Source: Homarus americanus (taxonomy: Eukaryota > Arthropoda > Malacostraca > Decapoda > Nephropidae). Taken from it: a stretch of DNA of 64,000 bases. Positions 22,440-32,437 of this stretch are shown in pieces. Location: assembly GCF_018991925.1 (NCBI RefSeq), contig NW_024737068.1:5047404-5111403 (forward strand), written 5' to 3'. Below the pieces are notes generated by a model, which saw nothing but the letters and a program-made list of their open reading frames with translations, was not told the origin of the DNA and ran no database searches. Each line of letters starts with the position of its first letter. Within the stretch, counting starts at the first letter, position 1. A program made the translations under genes and the position numbers.

Positions 22440-22845
22440 GGAGGCGGGCTGACCGCCTTGTCGTGGGTTAGCTAAACTAATAGTGTGTTAGGGTTGTGTC
22501 ATGGGTTAGTTATTGTCTGTCGACACAGGCACTAGACAGCCTACTCTATCCCATATATGGGTGTTTTGAGGGCCTTATTTCGTATTCCGCCGACCCTACT
22601 GGCGGATGCTGGTCTAGAGAGGTTGTCTATTGCCTGGCCGTATAGATCGGGGGTGGTAATGGACATTTTAAGATTTGCCAACTTTTTGGGAACCATGTAT
22701 GGTTGTTGTCGTTGTCTGGTGGGACTCTTTGAAGGAGTATTTGCTCTTAACGTTCTTTCTTTTGCCAAGGAGTGCAGCTGCTGGTTGATGGGTTTTATTC
22801 TCAAGTCTCTATGTATCTCGGCTGTGGTTCAGGTGGTGTGAATGC
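22440..22845. other. Unrecognised stretch with open frames on both strands
   Basis: Open for ~95 codons on plus (22557-22841) and ~87 codons on minus (22541-22804), with higher GC than its surroundings. The minus-strand peptide contains TRQRQQPYMVPKKLANLK and ends TPIYGIE. I recognise no family. A transposon coding remnant is the most likely explanation, given the neighbourhood. Confidence 0.3.
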
Positions 22846-22852
22846 TAGCACA

Positions 22853-22990
22853 GGTGGGTGTGAGTGGGTGGTGGGTGGGGATGGGCGGTGGGGGATGGGT
22901 GGTAGAGGGTGGGGGTAGGGGATGGGGTGTTGAGGGGGTTGGTGGTTGGTGGGGGAAGGGGTGGAAGGTAGGGGGGTGGGGTGAGGGATG
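22853..22990 (+). repeat. G-rich tract with quadruplex-forming pattern
   Basis: Dense runs of three to six G separated by one to seven bases, for example GGGTGGTGGGTGGGGATGGG. The complement is a proline-rich low-complexity frame, not a gene. Confidence 0.85.
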
Positions 22991-23147
22991 AAGTATAGTA
23001 CCATCCTTGAGTAACTGTAGTGTGGGGGGTGTGGCTGACCCAAACTCACGAAAAGAGATGTTCAGTATGAGAGTCACGAGAGCCCACAGGATGTTGCCAC
23101 CAGTCCCTTGTTACCCTCGACCTAGGTAGAGGGGAACATTTTATTCG

Positions 23148-23171
23148 GCGTGCGTGCGTGTGTGTGTGTGT

Positions 23172-23173
<2 letters not shown>
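23148..23173. repeat. (GT)n/(GTGC)n microsatellite, LINE target
   Basis: GCGTGCGTGCGTG followed by GT repeats, ending where the LINE (TAA)n tail starts. Confidence 0.93.
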
Positions 23174-23212
<39 letters not shown>

Positions 23213-23656
23213 CGGTTTATTAATAAAGTTGCAGCCGGTGGCTGAAAATATATAGACTTTCATTTGATTTAGACATAATGATATAATATGCATTGAATAC
23301 ATTTACAGGGCTGTACAGTACATAAATCAGGAGTTGTTTATTATTTTAACAATAGATGGGATGGTGCTGTTCTTATATCTATCGGTGCGGGCTCTTATGG
23401 GCTGAATTTTGTTGTAGTGGCGGACTGCGCAAGTTGGGTGGGGGGCTGCAGGTGGCGATGGCGAGGGTGGTGCAGTAGTCCACGGCCAAACCTTTCCAGT
23501 GCTTGGTGGTGGAGGTCACTGAGGGATGGCATTTCCAGGGTGGAGAGAGCGTTGGTGTAGCCGGAGTATTCTGCGCCGAGCATGATTCTGCAGGCCCTTT
23601 TCTGTACCTTCTCTAGCTGACGTTGTTGGGTGGAGTTGAGAGACGACGACCAGGCT
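23174..23656 (-). mobile_element. 5'-truncated LINE in (AC)n, copy 2
   Basis: On the minus strand this begins within the ORF2 C-terminus (WSSSLNSTQQRQLEKVQKRA), continues through GLLHHPRHRHL and DRYKNSTIPSIVKIINN, and ends in a 3' UTR. The UTR has a CAGCC/GGCTG hairpin (23232-23244), AATAAA (reverse complement 23216-23221) and a (TTA)n tail of about 12 units (23174-23210). The coding part aligns with copy 1 (23895-24260) but is clearly diverged. It lies between (AC)n on its 3' side and a short ACACACAC on its 5' side. Confidence 0.88.
23395..23600 (-). pseudogene. LINE ORF2 C-terminal fragment (copy 2)
   Basis: This is the conserved C-terminal segment of the same LINE family as copy 1: EALSTL-like and LHHPRHR motifs, then SPIRARTDRY. 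It carries no catalytic residues. A frame shift separates the SATTTKFSP part from the final RARTDRYKNS part near 23395. Confidence 0.7.
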
Positions 23657-23894
23657 GGTGTGTGTAATAATAATAATAATAATAATTAACGGTTTATTGA
23701 AAGAGCTTGGCAGCCAGAAGGCTGAAAATATACAGTTACATATTTGGGGAATGGGTTACGAATTACAAATAATATACAAGTGACACAAATAAGACATATA
23801 ATAACTTAGATAGGGATCAGCTCAAACTACAGTTCATTTCAACATAGTGACAGTGTAGGGAGCAGTGTTTACTGGGAGTGAATACACTGATTTA

Positions 23895-24350
23895 TTACAT
23901 GTTATTGATAATTTTTACAATGGTTGGGACTGGGCTGTTCTTATAGCGATCAGTTCGTGCACGTATGGGCTGGATGCGGTTGTGGTGTCGAACAGCAATT
24001 CTCGGACAGGGGATCTCAGGTGGTAGTAGGGGCCGGTGTCGGGGATGGTGTAGAAGCTTCTTACCAAATTTGCAGATGAGGCCGTGGTGATGGTCAGTGA
24101 GAGTCGAAAGGGTCAGTGTGTTGAGCGCTTCTTGATATGTGGAGTAGGAAGGGGAGAGAATAATCTTGCATGCCCTCTTTTGCACTTTTTCTAGGTGTTT
24201 ACGTTGTGTGGCATTTAGGGAGGAAGACCAGGTGGGGGAGGCATAGGTGAGCTTGGGAAGTATGAATGTTGTGTATACACTGAGGAGCTCGTGTGCAGGA
24301 ACTCCGAGGGACTTGAGTCGGCGGAGGAGGTGGAGACGGAAACTGGAGGA
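23895..24350 (-). pseudogene. LINE ORF2 C-terminal segment after the frameshift (copy 1)
   Basis: The conserved tail of the same ORF lies in another frame. It includes LEKVQKRACKIIL, then EALNTLTLSTLTDHHHG, LLHHPRHRPL and IRARTDRYKNS, ending at a TAA after KIINNM. A single-base indel is the only break from the upstream frame, so the insertion is probably fairly recent. Confidence 0.85.
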
Positions 24351-24353
24351 TTT

Positions 24354-25797
24354 TTGACAACTTCACTGACGTGTGGTTTCCAATTTAGTTTGTTGTCTAT
24401 GGTGACGCCGAGGAGCTTCGTGGAATCTACAACCTGGAGTGTGTTCGGACCAAGGGAAATGGAAGGAGGTGGGACAATGTCGGAGGAGAGGTTGATGTGC
24501 ATAACCATGGTCTTGGTATGGTTGATGGTGACATGGTTGTTGGTGGCCCAGTTTTGGAGACTGTTCAATAAATCCTGGAGGGCGGTATAGTTGGGAGCAG
24601 AATTGTTGACGCTGATCCCAATGGTGGAGTCGTCGACATATTTCCAGCGAGCAGGGGTTTCTCTTAGGGCATCATTGATGAGCATAAGGAAGCAGAGTGG
24701 TCCCATCTTGGTGCCTTGGGGGACGCCACAGGTGAGTGACTGAAAGGTGGAGACAGCCCCTCGGAAGCGTACAGCTTGGCGTCGGTCACTGAGGAAGTCT
24801 GTAAGCCATGGTATGAGACTTCTCCGAAGCCCGAGGTCAATAGCTTTGTTTATGATTATATTGTGGTCGACTAGGTCGAATGCTTTAGTGAAATCAATGA
24901 AGGCGACAGCTACAGACGTTTTTCGTTTCTCGAGATGGCGGTATATGTAATCGAGAAAGCTGACAAGACAGTGAGTGGTGGAGGAAGTTTTCATGTTGCC
25001 AAATTGCTGAGGGTCTACGACTCCTGCAATATCAGCATAAGCCCAGTCAAACACAAAACTTTCACAGATTAGGCTGGGTATTGGGGTGATTGCAATAGGT
25101 CGTAGCTGATTTAAGGATTGTGGGCTGGTCGACTTGGGCACTGGTGATACATAAGAGGTCTTCCAGTCAGCTGGGCATCTGGCTTGACTGAGAGAAGCAT
25201 TGATGATGGAGCAGATGGGTTTAGCAAGCTCCGGGGAGAACTCCTTGAATAGTTTCATTGGTAGGTCAATGGGGGTGGTAGAGCGTTTTAATTTTAGTTT
25301 GTCCAGGCGTTTTGCTACGTCAAATTCTTCTACTAAGTCAGTGGGAAGGGGGGCTGGTAGGTAAGCAGGGAGAGTGGTTGTGTCAAGCCGTGGGAGCGTC
25401 TGGCATATAGTAGCGAAATGGTTGTTTGTTTGCTCAGCTGCGTCAACATTAGTGAGATGGCTAAGGAAGGGGAGGGGGTGTGTCATATTGTTTAGTCCGC
25501 AGAGTTCTTTAAGCTTACCATACCATTGACTGATGTTGGTCTGCTTCAGGTGTTGTAATTTGGTTGGGTAGTGGGACTTCTTTGCAGTGCGTATTTCGCG
25601 GATGACTCTGTTGCGAAGTGACCTGTAGCGGATGTGGTCATTGAGATGAAAGGCTCTGTCTCTCTGTTGCATAAGTCTTTTGATCCGAGGTGTGATCCAG
25701 GGCAAGTCAGCTGGGTGAGATCTGACGGACTTCTCGGGGAAGAAGTGGTGGTGAGCTTGCGTGGTGGTGTTGGTATAATTTATCCATTTGGTTTCCA
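24354..25797 (-). pseudogene. LINE reverse transcriptase, long open frame with one frameshift
   Basis: About 480 codons are open from the 5' junction to a frame break near 24350. In order: linker helices; FDVAKRLDKLKLKRSTTPID (RT fingers); AFIDFTKAFDLVDHNIII (motif A with catalytic Asp, about 24875-24901); GVPQGTKMGPLCFLMLIND (motif B); and YVDD (motif C, 24629-24640). All catalytic aspartates are present. Codons upstream of 25797 on the same frame read through the AC repeat and unrelated flank and are not part of the protein. A one-base length change in an A run near 24350 shifts the C-terminus into another frame, so the copy is inactive. Confidence 0.9.
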
Positions 25798-25831
25798 CGT
25801 GTGTGTTTGTGTGTGTGTGTGTGTGTGTGTT
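25798..25831. repeat. (GT)n microsatellite at the LINE 5' junction
   Basis: GT run with one TTT interruption; the other half of the microsatellite split by the LINE copies lies at 23148-23173. Confidence 0.95.
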
Positions 25832-25849
25832 GCCAATATTAGCTGTAGT

Positions 25850-25970
25850 TTTGTAATAATTGTAGTGATATAGTATAGTAACTATAGTATTGTAGTGAAG
25901 TAATTGTAGTTGTAGAGTGAAGTAACTGTAGTCTTGTAGTGGAGTAACTGTAGTAATATAGTGTGGTACC
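25850..25970. repeat. Degenerate GTAGT-type tandem repeat
   Basis: Recurring GAAGTAACTGTAGT and GTAGTGGAGT motifs at about 20-30 base spacing. Confidence 0.65.
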
Positions 25971-26464
25971 TTTATCCTGGAGGCAGCTGTACAGTATATC
26001 ACCAGGCAGACAATACCTGCCTCCACCAGGTACAATAATACCTTGGAAACATACATTGAAACTTCATTAGGTATGCAAATTGAATCACTTTGTATTGAAC
26101 ATCAAGTATTTCACGTTAAATAAAATATATCTGAAAGGTATTATTTACATCTTATTAATTTTCTAATCCTATTTCCATTTTGAATTTCCTTCGTGTGAAT
26201 TTTGTAGTAGTAAGAAATATAACGATTAACCTTTTTTGTCAACTGGACGATAAGGGAGTCACGTCTTTCACTCACTATTCTCTTTATCTTAATCCCCTGA
26301 AGGAGTGTAAGGCTCGTTGCACAGAATTTACATCTTTCCAAAAATATGTTTCCGTCAAGAACTCACAGGGAGAACTTCTCTTTGAAAAGTTTTACAAATG
26401 ATAATGAAGTTAATGAGCTGAGAGGCAGAGGGGAAGAGAGGAAGAGGAACTGAGGGAGGAAGAG
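25971..26464. other. No recognisable gene
   Basis: AT-rich, no supportable feature. Confidence 0.5.
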
Positions 26465-26483
26465 AGAGAGAGAGAGAGAAAGG

Positions 26484-26519
<36 letters not shown>
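26465..26519. repeat. (GA)n microsatellite, interrupted
   Basis: GA blocks at 26465-26479 and 26489-26519. Confidence 0.95.
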
Positions 26520-26521
<2 letters not shown>

Positions 26522-27004
26522 ATTGTCAGCTCAGAACATCAAAGTGGCGGCAAGTTTAACCGTAAGCGTGTCGCCAGCCCCAAACATAACCCAGGGCCAA
26601 AGAGTCATATCAATAAAAGGTTGTGAGGGGCTGAGTTGTCATGACCCGGGGATACGCAGGGACTATATCACGCCATGGATTCTTCAGCGTAGCAATGGTG
26701 TTCCTTGTTGATTTAATTATATTCAAGTCTTTAAATATCTGGATAATTTGACGTTTCCATGGTTACTTAGTTCTTAGCTTGGAAACCGTAAGTAGAAGTG
26801 AAATATGAAGTCGCTTTATTTGGATCGTGAGGAATTTTTTTTTTACCAAGAATCAAGTGGTAATTCGGATTATATGGAGGGATAACTGTAATTATCTTTA
26901 ATGATGACCTGTAACCTTTGAAATACCAGAAATTCAGTTATTATATTAAGTAAGTTGAATTCCAGTTGTCAAGTTGTAGAAAATATCATCAGGCAGAGCA
27001 GATT

Positions 27005-27008
<4 letters not shown>
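26520..27008. other. No recognisable gene
   Basis: No coding content recognised. Confidence 0.5.

Positions 27009-27045
<37 letters not shown>
27009..27045. repeat. (AC)n microsatellite
   Basis: About 18 AC units. Confidence 0.96.
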
Positions 27046-27048
<3 letters not shown>

Positions 27049-27162
27049 CTCTGGTGGTCAATAATCTCGCCTACAATATTTACCTACTCAGCACAAAACA
27101 TCTCTACGTGTTCCTTGTTATTATTCACCTCATAGCTGCTCCCCACACTCAGTCTTTGCCTC

Positions 27163-27166
<4 letters not shown>

Positions 27167-27212
<46 letters not shown>

Positions 27213-27214
27213 CG
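27167..27214. repeat. (GT)n microsatellite
   Basis: About 21 GT units ending in GCGTGCGCG. Confidence 0.96.
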
Positions 27215-27554
27215 CGTTCCTTTAGCAAGAGTAAACAACGAATAAAAAAAAAAACCTAGAGAACTGCTCAAAATATTCTATAATGTATGTGTAGACTGGC
27301 TGACTGACTGGCTAACAGACTGGCTAACTGATTGACCAACAGACTGGGTATCACGATAACATTCACCTGTTAATGAGGTGTGAGGGACAGGTGGTGGACT
27401 GTGTGTTATCGCCCCTCGACAGCTCTACCTGGTGACAATTACTTCATCACCCCACACCTGGCTGCTTCATGCTACTCGAGCCGCCTGTTGACTTTGATTA
27501 CCCCAGTGTGTGTGTCTCTTGATGGTGTTGATACTCACCTCTCTCTTACTACTG

Positions 27555-27905
27555 CACCGACACTGTCCCTCACACTGTACCCGACACTATCTCCGGCACT
27601 ATACCTGACACTATACCTGACACAATACCTGACACTGTTACACTATACCTGACACTATACCAGATACTGTTGCACTATACCTTACACTATCTCCGACACG
27701 ATCCATGACACTATTTCTGGCACTATACCTGATACTATATCTGACACTATCCTGGCATTTTACCTGACACTATTCCTGATACTGTACCTGACACTGTCCG
27801 TAGCCCTATCTTGGCACTGTACCTGACACTGTACTTGACAATATCCTGGCACTACACTTGACACTGTCCCTAACACTGTTCCTGATACTGTCGCCGGCAC
27901 TGCCT
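27555..27905. repeat. 12-bp tandem repeat (ACACTATACCTG)n
   Basis: About 28 imperfect units of ACACTATACCTG, with variants such as ACACTGTACCTG and GATACTGTTCCTG; more diverged toward 27900. Confidence 0.9.
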
Positions 27906-28188
27906 GTATTGTCAGAAGAAAAAAAATGAATAGAAGAGGAAAAGAGGATAAGGAATAAATAAACGTAAATAAAAGTTATTATTCCAAGATGTTAAAAAAA
28001 TAAAATAAAATGGGGTAAAAATCTGACCTTAAAAGCATATAAGATAACTTGAATAGGATAAAGAAAAGCCGCGAAAACAAAGGCGCAGTGGTGGGCGTCA
28101 GGACACGGTGTAAACAAAGAGGTTGTTTGGTGCTTAGTGTGGTGTGGATGGTGAAGTTGCCCCAGGGAACCACACCACTACCATCTAA
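27906..28188. other. No recognisable gene
   Basis: AT-rich, no supportable feature. Confidence 0.5.
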
Positions 28189-28219
28189 CACCACACACAC
28201 ACACACACAGACACACACT
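28189..28219. repeat. (AC)n microsatellite
   Basis: About 14 units with one AG. Confidence 0.93.
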
Positions 28220-29206
28220 CTTTCTCTCACTCATAATTCTTCACGCCACAGAAGGACTTGAGGACGAAGCAAAACAAACCCTCAATGCACTCCAATGAAT
28301 ACCACACAGCGAATAGGTAGTGGAAATGGCTGCGAAAAATTTATATCAATGAGTGAACTTTATATACGATTCAATACATGAGTAAATAATGGATTTAGTA
28401 GCCCGAATGGAGAGCACCAGAGTAAATATGAAGATTGAAATAAACCCTGGAAAGAGTTTTGTGGGATTTACTGACTACGATTTGTTGTCCAAGAGAGGCG
28501 TTGACTGTTATGGTGTGGTGATGGATGTGGCTAACCTGTAATTGGTTTCAGCTGTAGCAAAGTGAAACAGATTTCCATTACTGGCACTGATAAGACCTTG
28601 GAGCGAATCTGACCCGAGTTGCCCAGGGCTATAGGCAGCCCTGACCAGATAGATAGATAGGAAAGTTTATAAACCGCAAATTACATATAATGGATTAGAA
28701 ATACAATACAGCACATGTAACAAATAGACCGACTTATAGCCCAACAAAAAATACCATCAACATGAAAACATCGCCAAAGTGTAATCAGTACATTTATAAT
28801 CACCGCAGAAGTTGTCACAGACCTAAAAAGAACCGGTGGGGTGGAGTCGATGTGAGAAGACATTGTTTACAGTGAAGAAGAAATACTAAAGGAGGAGGTG
28901 GAGGAAGTGAGAGAGGTGTGTGTGTGTGTGTGGTCAGGTGGTGAATGACTGAACTGACAGGATGTTTACTCGTTAGAAATTATATGATTTTTATAACTGA
29001 AGGAAAAATAAATCTTTCTTTTATATAATTGATATGCATATTTTAATTTATCTAATTACCATTTTGGGTACTAGATTAGTAAATAATTAAGGTAATCGGG
29101 AAAAACAATTGTACGAAGGTAATTTATACATTATTTATTCGAATGTGAAAATACAGTATAATAATATTCTATCACCAGAGATATACAGTACGTGAAGATT
29201 TTTGGA
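28220..29206. other. No recognisable gene
   Basis: No coding content recognised. A short GATA repeat at 28647-28660 adjoins TTTATAAACCGC. That vaguely recalls the LINE 3' ends seen elsewhere, but there is too little to call. Confidence 0.5.
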
Positions 29207-29388
29207 CAGTCAACGACTAAAGTCCGTTCGCGTCTCCCCCTGAACCACGAACTCTGAGATTCAGAAGTGTGAATCCGAAGCATTTTTGGACAGAATAATG
29301 AATCAGTTTACTGCTTCGGGTTCACGAGTCTGAATTCCGGGGTTCATGGTTCGGGGAGAGAGGCGAACGGTCTTTAAGTAGTTGACTG
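29207..29388. mobile_element. MITE with ~78-bp terminal inverted repeats
   Basis: A 182-bp element. The left arm (29207-29283) and right arm (29311-29388) are inverted copies with scattered mismatches. Both ends read CAGTCAAC. CAGT ends fit Tc1/mariner-derived MITEs. TA follows the right end (29389-29390) but the left flank is GA, so a TA duplication is only half preserved. Confidence 0.75.
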
Positions 29389-30814
29389 TATAGACACGAA
29401 TATTCATTGAACAACTCTCTTGAGCTGCCATATAAAACGTTTTGTTGTTGTTGTGAGGAAAAATACATACATGTAGAGTCAAGAGAAAATCCGTAAATAT
29501 TTATCTTGAAGGAGAGAAAAAAATGATTCGTTTTGTTCAGAAGACAAACGACACCCCAAGGGCAAGACATGGTAATTTATTTCTCGCGGAGACAAAAAAA
29601 AAAAAAACTGAGCCATTGCCCACACAGAGACAAAAAGGTTATGCCTAAGGTGGATGACAGAGATTTATCAGGGTGACCCAACCAACTCCTGGTACAAAAC
29701 AACACCATTTTTTACCTCTTATAAGATGAACTCGAATCACCGTACAATCTAGTTTAGTTTCCCTTAAAAAATTATAACCCTATTTAACGCTAACTTTAAG
29801 ATTTTTTTCACATATTTTAATCACACTAACGCGTTAATTCCCACACTAAAAAGTTCAATAAAAGTAAAAAGTAAAATTAATTTAACCAAGTATAAATATT
29901 TTGAAACACATAACACAGTAATAAATAAAGTAACAAGTATAAGTATTTCGTATCACACAGAATATTAAGCAGTGAGGAGCCAAAACATCTGTATTTGGTA
30001 TGAGAGTTTCGTCAAATAAGTCATAGAGGACCGGGAAGGCTGTGTGTATGTGTGTGTCCCTCTACCCATGTTTCATTGGGAAAAACCCTTTGAACCAAAC
30101 ATTGCACTTCCTATTACCACTTCCTATCACCATGTCAACCCCAGCAAAACAACATCCCACATCAACCCCAGCAAGGCTACAATTTCGTCCTTTCATACTG
30201 CAGAGACCTCGCATTGGGGCAACACACCAGAAGCTTACAGCCTATACCTTGGCAGCGAGACCACAATATACCTATTTACTCTATACACGGCAACACCTGC
30301 AGCCCATATATCGTAGAATTAACGACTACGATACACTTTAAACCTGGCGATAACTGAATTTCGGATATCGTATATTCATGTCAACAACAGCAGCTCAGAT
30401 ATCGTACCGTAGAACAAGAGAGAGTGACGTACACTTTAGGCGGGTAACATACTCTTGTCGTACATCAGATCACAACCTCACCTATAACCCTGAGAGCAGC
30501 GTGTGAGAACCTTCAGGCCTGACCCACGACCCACTCATAGCCCAGAGTGTCATAACAACTCTACAATTAATTATCACGTTATGTCCGTCAGGGCTGAAGT
30601 AGGAGGCCGGTGGGAAGGAGAAAGGGAAGGAAAAGGAGGTAGCGACGGTAGGTTATTAGGAAGGGGAAGTAAGAACGTGAGAGAGGAGGCATATGGAGAT
30701 AACGGTAGTGAGAAAGAGAGTGAGAGGGAGGGGGATATTAATGGAAGGTTGGAGGATAATGAAAGATTGAAGGTAGGAAGTGAGTGAGAAGTTGAGAACA
30801 GGGAGGTGGAGCTG
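29389..30814. other. No recognisable gene (1.4 kb)
   Basis: AT-rich, then purine-rich from 30600. Open frames at 30040-30340 show no known motif and are probably chance. Confidence 0.5.
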
Positions 30815-30849
30815 AGGAAGGAAGGAAGGAAGGAAGGAAGGAAGGAAGG
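30815..30849. repeat. (GGAA)n microsatellite
   Basis: About eight GGAA units. Confidence 0.95.
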
Positions 30850-31519
30850 GACACCAATAAAGACTTGATTTTTGAGACATATGGCTCAGACGAGGATATG
30901 GCTATTAAAATAATTGATTATTTAAAAAACGTGAAGAAAATATTGACTCCAAAGGTTTTGACTCCGTTTTCTGTGACGCTTTAGATGGGGGGGGGAGAGG
31001 AGTTACGGTCAGGGGGGTTCTCCCACAGAGAAATTCATGAATACAAAATCAAAGACGTAAATTTCCATATCCTTTTGAAAGCTTTTGACAAGAGAATTTG
31101 AATAAGAACATTTTGAACTTTGTCAGTATTGGAAATTTGCAACGAGATGGACAAAGCCGCTATTTTGTTATGAAACCTTTATTTGTATGATTGTTTGGCG
31201 TGTCCTCGTTCATGTGAAAAGACGCAGGTATTAAGTAATCCATGAACACGCTGCAAACAAAATTGCGACTGTAAACAATATGGAACAGAAGAACAACGTT
31301 TTGGAGCGGCTGGTGGAAGAAGTTTCAGTCAACCTTATCTGTGATCAGGGAGGAGCTATCGTAAAAAAAAAAATGCTATTATAGTCCACGAAAACTAGAG
31401 AAAGGAATAGTTAACACGGCTAAGAAATAGAACCTAAAATAAAATAACAATTGAAAGAAACCCTGAGTGAAAAGGTCCCATTCACCCCAGTCATTATCAA
31501 AGGGTTAAGTGATATCATA
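30850..31519. other. No recognisable gene
   Basis: A 34-codon plus-strand frame at 31280-31384 (MEQKNNVLERLVEEV start) is too short and unsupported to call. Confidence 0.45.
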
Positions 31520-31827
31520 AGTGTGTAGAAGTATGTTTTAGTATTCATACTTGTTATAAAGTGAAAATATCATTGATATAACTAAAAAAAGCACTTCAAT
31601 ATGAGCTTCATTAGTCCATGTTGTGTTATATTATATATGAGTAGAAGAATGATACAGATATATTACAGTAATTATGTTAAAAGGAAGACTTCAAGATGTT
31701 CACTTAAGACATATGTCTTAACACAACATGGACTAATGAAGCTCATATTGAAGTGCTTTTTTTAGTTATATCAATGATATTTTCACTTTATAACAAGTAT
31801 GAATACTAAAACATACTTCTACACACT
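31520..31827. mobile_element. Long perfect inverted repeat, 109-bp arms
   Basis: Bases 31520-31628 and 31719-31827 are exact reverse complements with a 90-base spacer. Beyond one mismatch, six more bases pair on the outside (31513-31518). Arms this long without a mismatch imply recent origin or gene conversion. It could be a fold-back or MITE-type transposon; I see no obvious target duplication or transposase. Transcribed, it would make a 109-bp hairpin. Confidence 0.9.
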
Positions 31828-32437
31828 CATGATAAATTGTGAATATATTAGTATTACTTTACCTACAACACAGTCCCGTAGTGTGTAGTCTGTTCCTCTC
31901 CTTCCCTTACTTACTTGTCAGTTGAGAGAGGGAAGCAAAATAGCTGCTAACCTAATTAAAGAAGCATAAGAAGTTCCGTGCGTTAGTATAGGTTTCGACC
32001 TGAGGACCACCACGTCCCGACAGTGGCGTCTTGACCTGTGCCCAACGACTCCTGGTACTATCTCGGGGTCACTGTATCATATTCTACAGAGAGACTTGTT
32101 TACTCTCACTGAAAAAGAAACATTATTTTCTGTCTTTTCTTTCTTGTGTTTTCTTTCTCTCAGAGTTTCATCTTGTGTATTATGTTTCATGTCCCTGAAC
32201 ATTTTGTAATCTCATACTTTGTTTATTTATCATGTGCGTCTCTTTCTGGCGGGGAAAAACATCTCGTTTTCTTGCTTTGTTTATATTTCCAACTTCATTC
32301 TAAAGTTAGTCTTATTTTATTTTCTTATATGCATTTTACTTTTACCTGAACACATCGGTATTTTTTGTTTTGTTTATTGTAGTTTCATTCTACATTTTTA
32401 CTTTTTACAATTATCCTTTTCGCCACTGATTGGCTCG
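31828..32437. other. No recognisable gene
   Basis: T-rich plus strand; no supportable coding content. Confidence 0.5.

Larger units (their letters stand above)
23666..25797 (-). mobile_element. 5'-truncated LINE inside an (AC)n microsatellite, copy 1
   Basis: A 2.1-kb minus-strand non-LTR retrotransposon lacking the endonuclease. It keeps the linker (PWITPRIKRLMQQRDRAF), reverse transcriptase and C-terminal segment, then a 3' UTR with a CAGCC/GGCTG hairpin (23711-23724), AATAAA (reverse complement 23693-23698) and a (TTA)n tail (23666-23687). The 5' junction at 25797/25798 and the 3' junction at 23665/23666 both abut AC repeats, so it inserted into a microsatellite. The clade is not certain: YVDD with GVPQGTKMGP places it in the broad jockey/Rex-like LINE assemblage rather than R1. 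Confidence 0.92.

Noticed and set aside
23395..24350. Host gene on the minus strand
   Set aside because: The peptides are the conserved C-terminus of a LINE ORF2, present twice with the element's own 3' UTR and tail.
25798..26056. Upstream extension of the minus-strand LINE frame
   Set aside because: It reads through the AC microsatellite and unrelated flank; the element itself ends at 25797.
30042..30341. Two overlapping ~95-codon plus-strand frames
   Set aside because: They overlap each other in different frames, start in a GT run and contain no known motif.
31280..31384. 34-codon frame beginning MEQKNNVLERLVEEV as a first exon
   Set aside because: The peptide looks protein-like, but the donor (ATC|GTAAAA) is weak and there is no partner exon.
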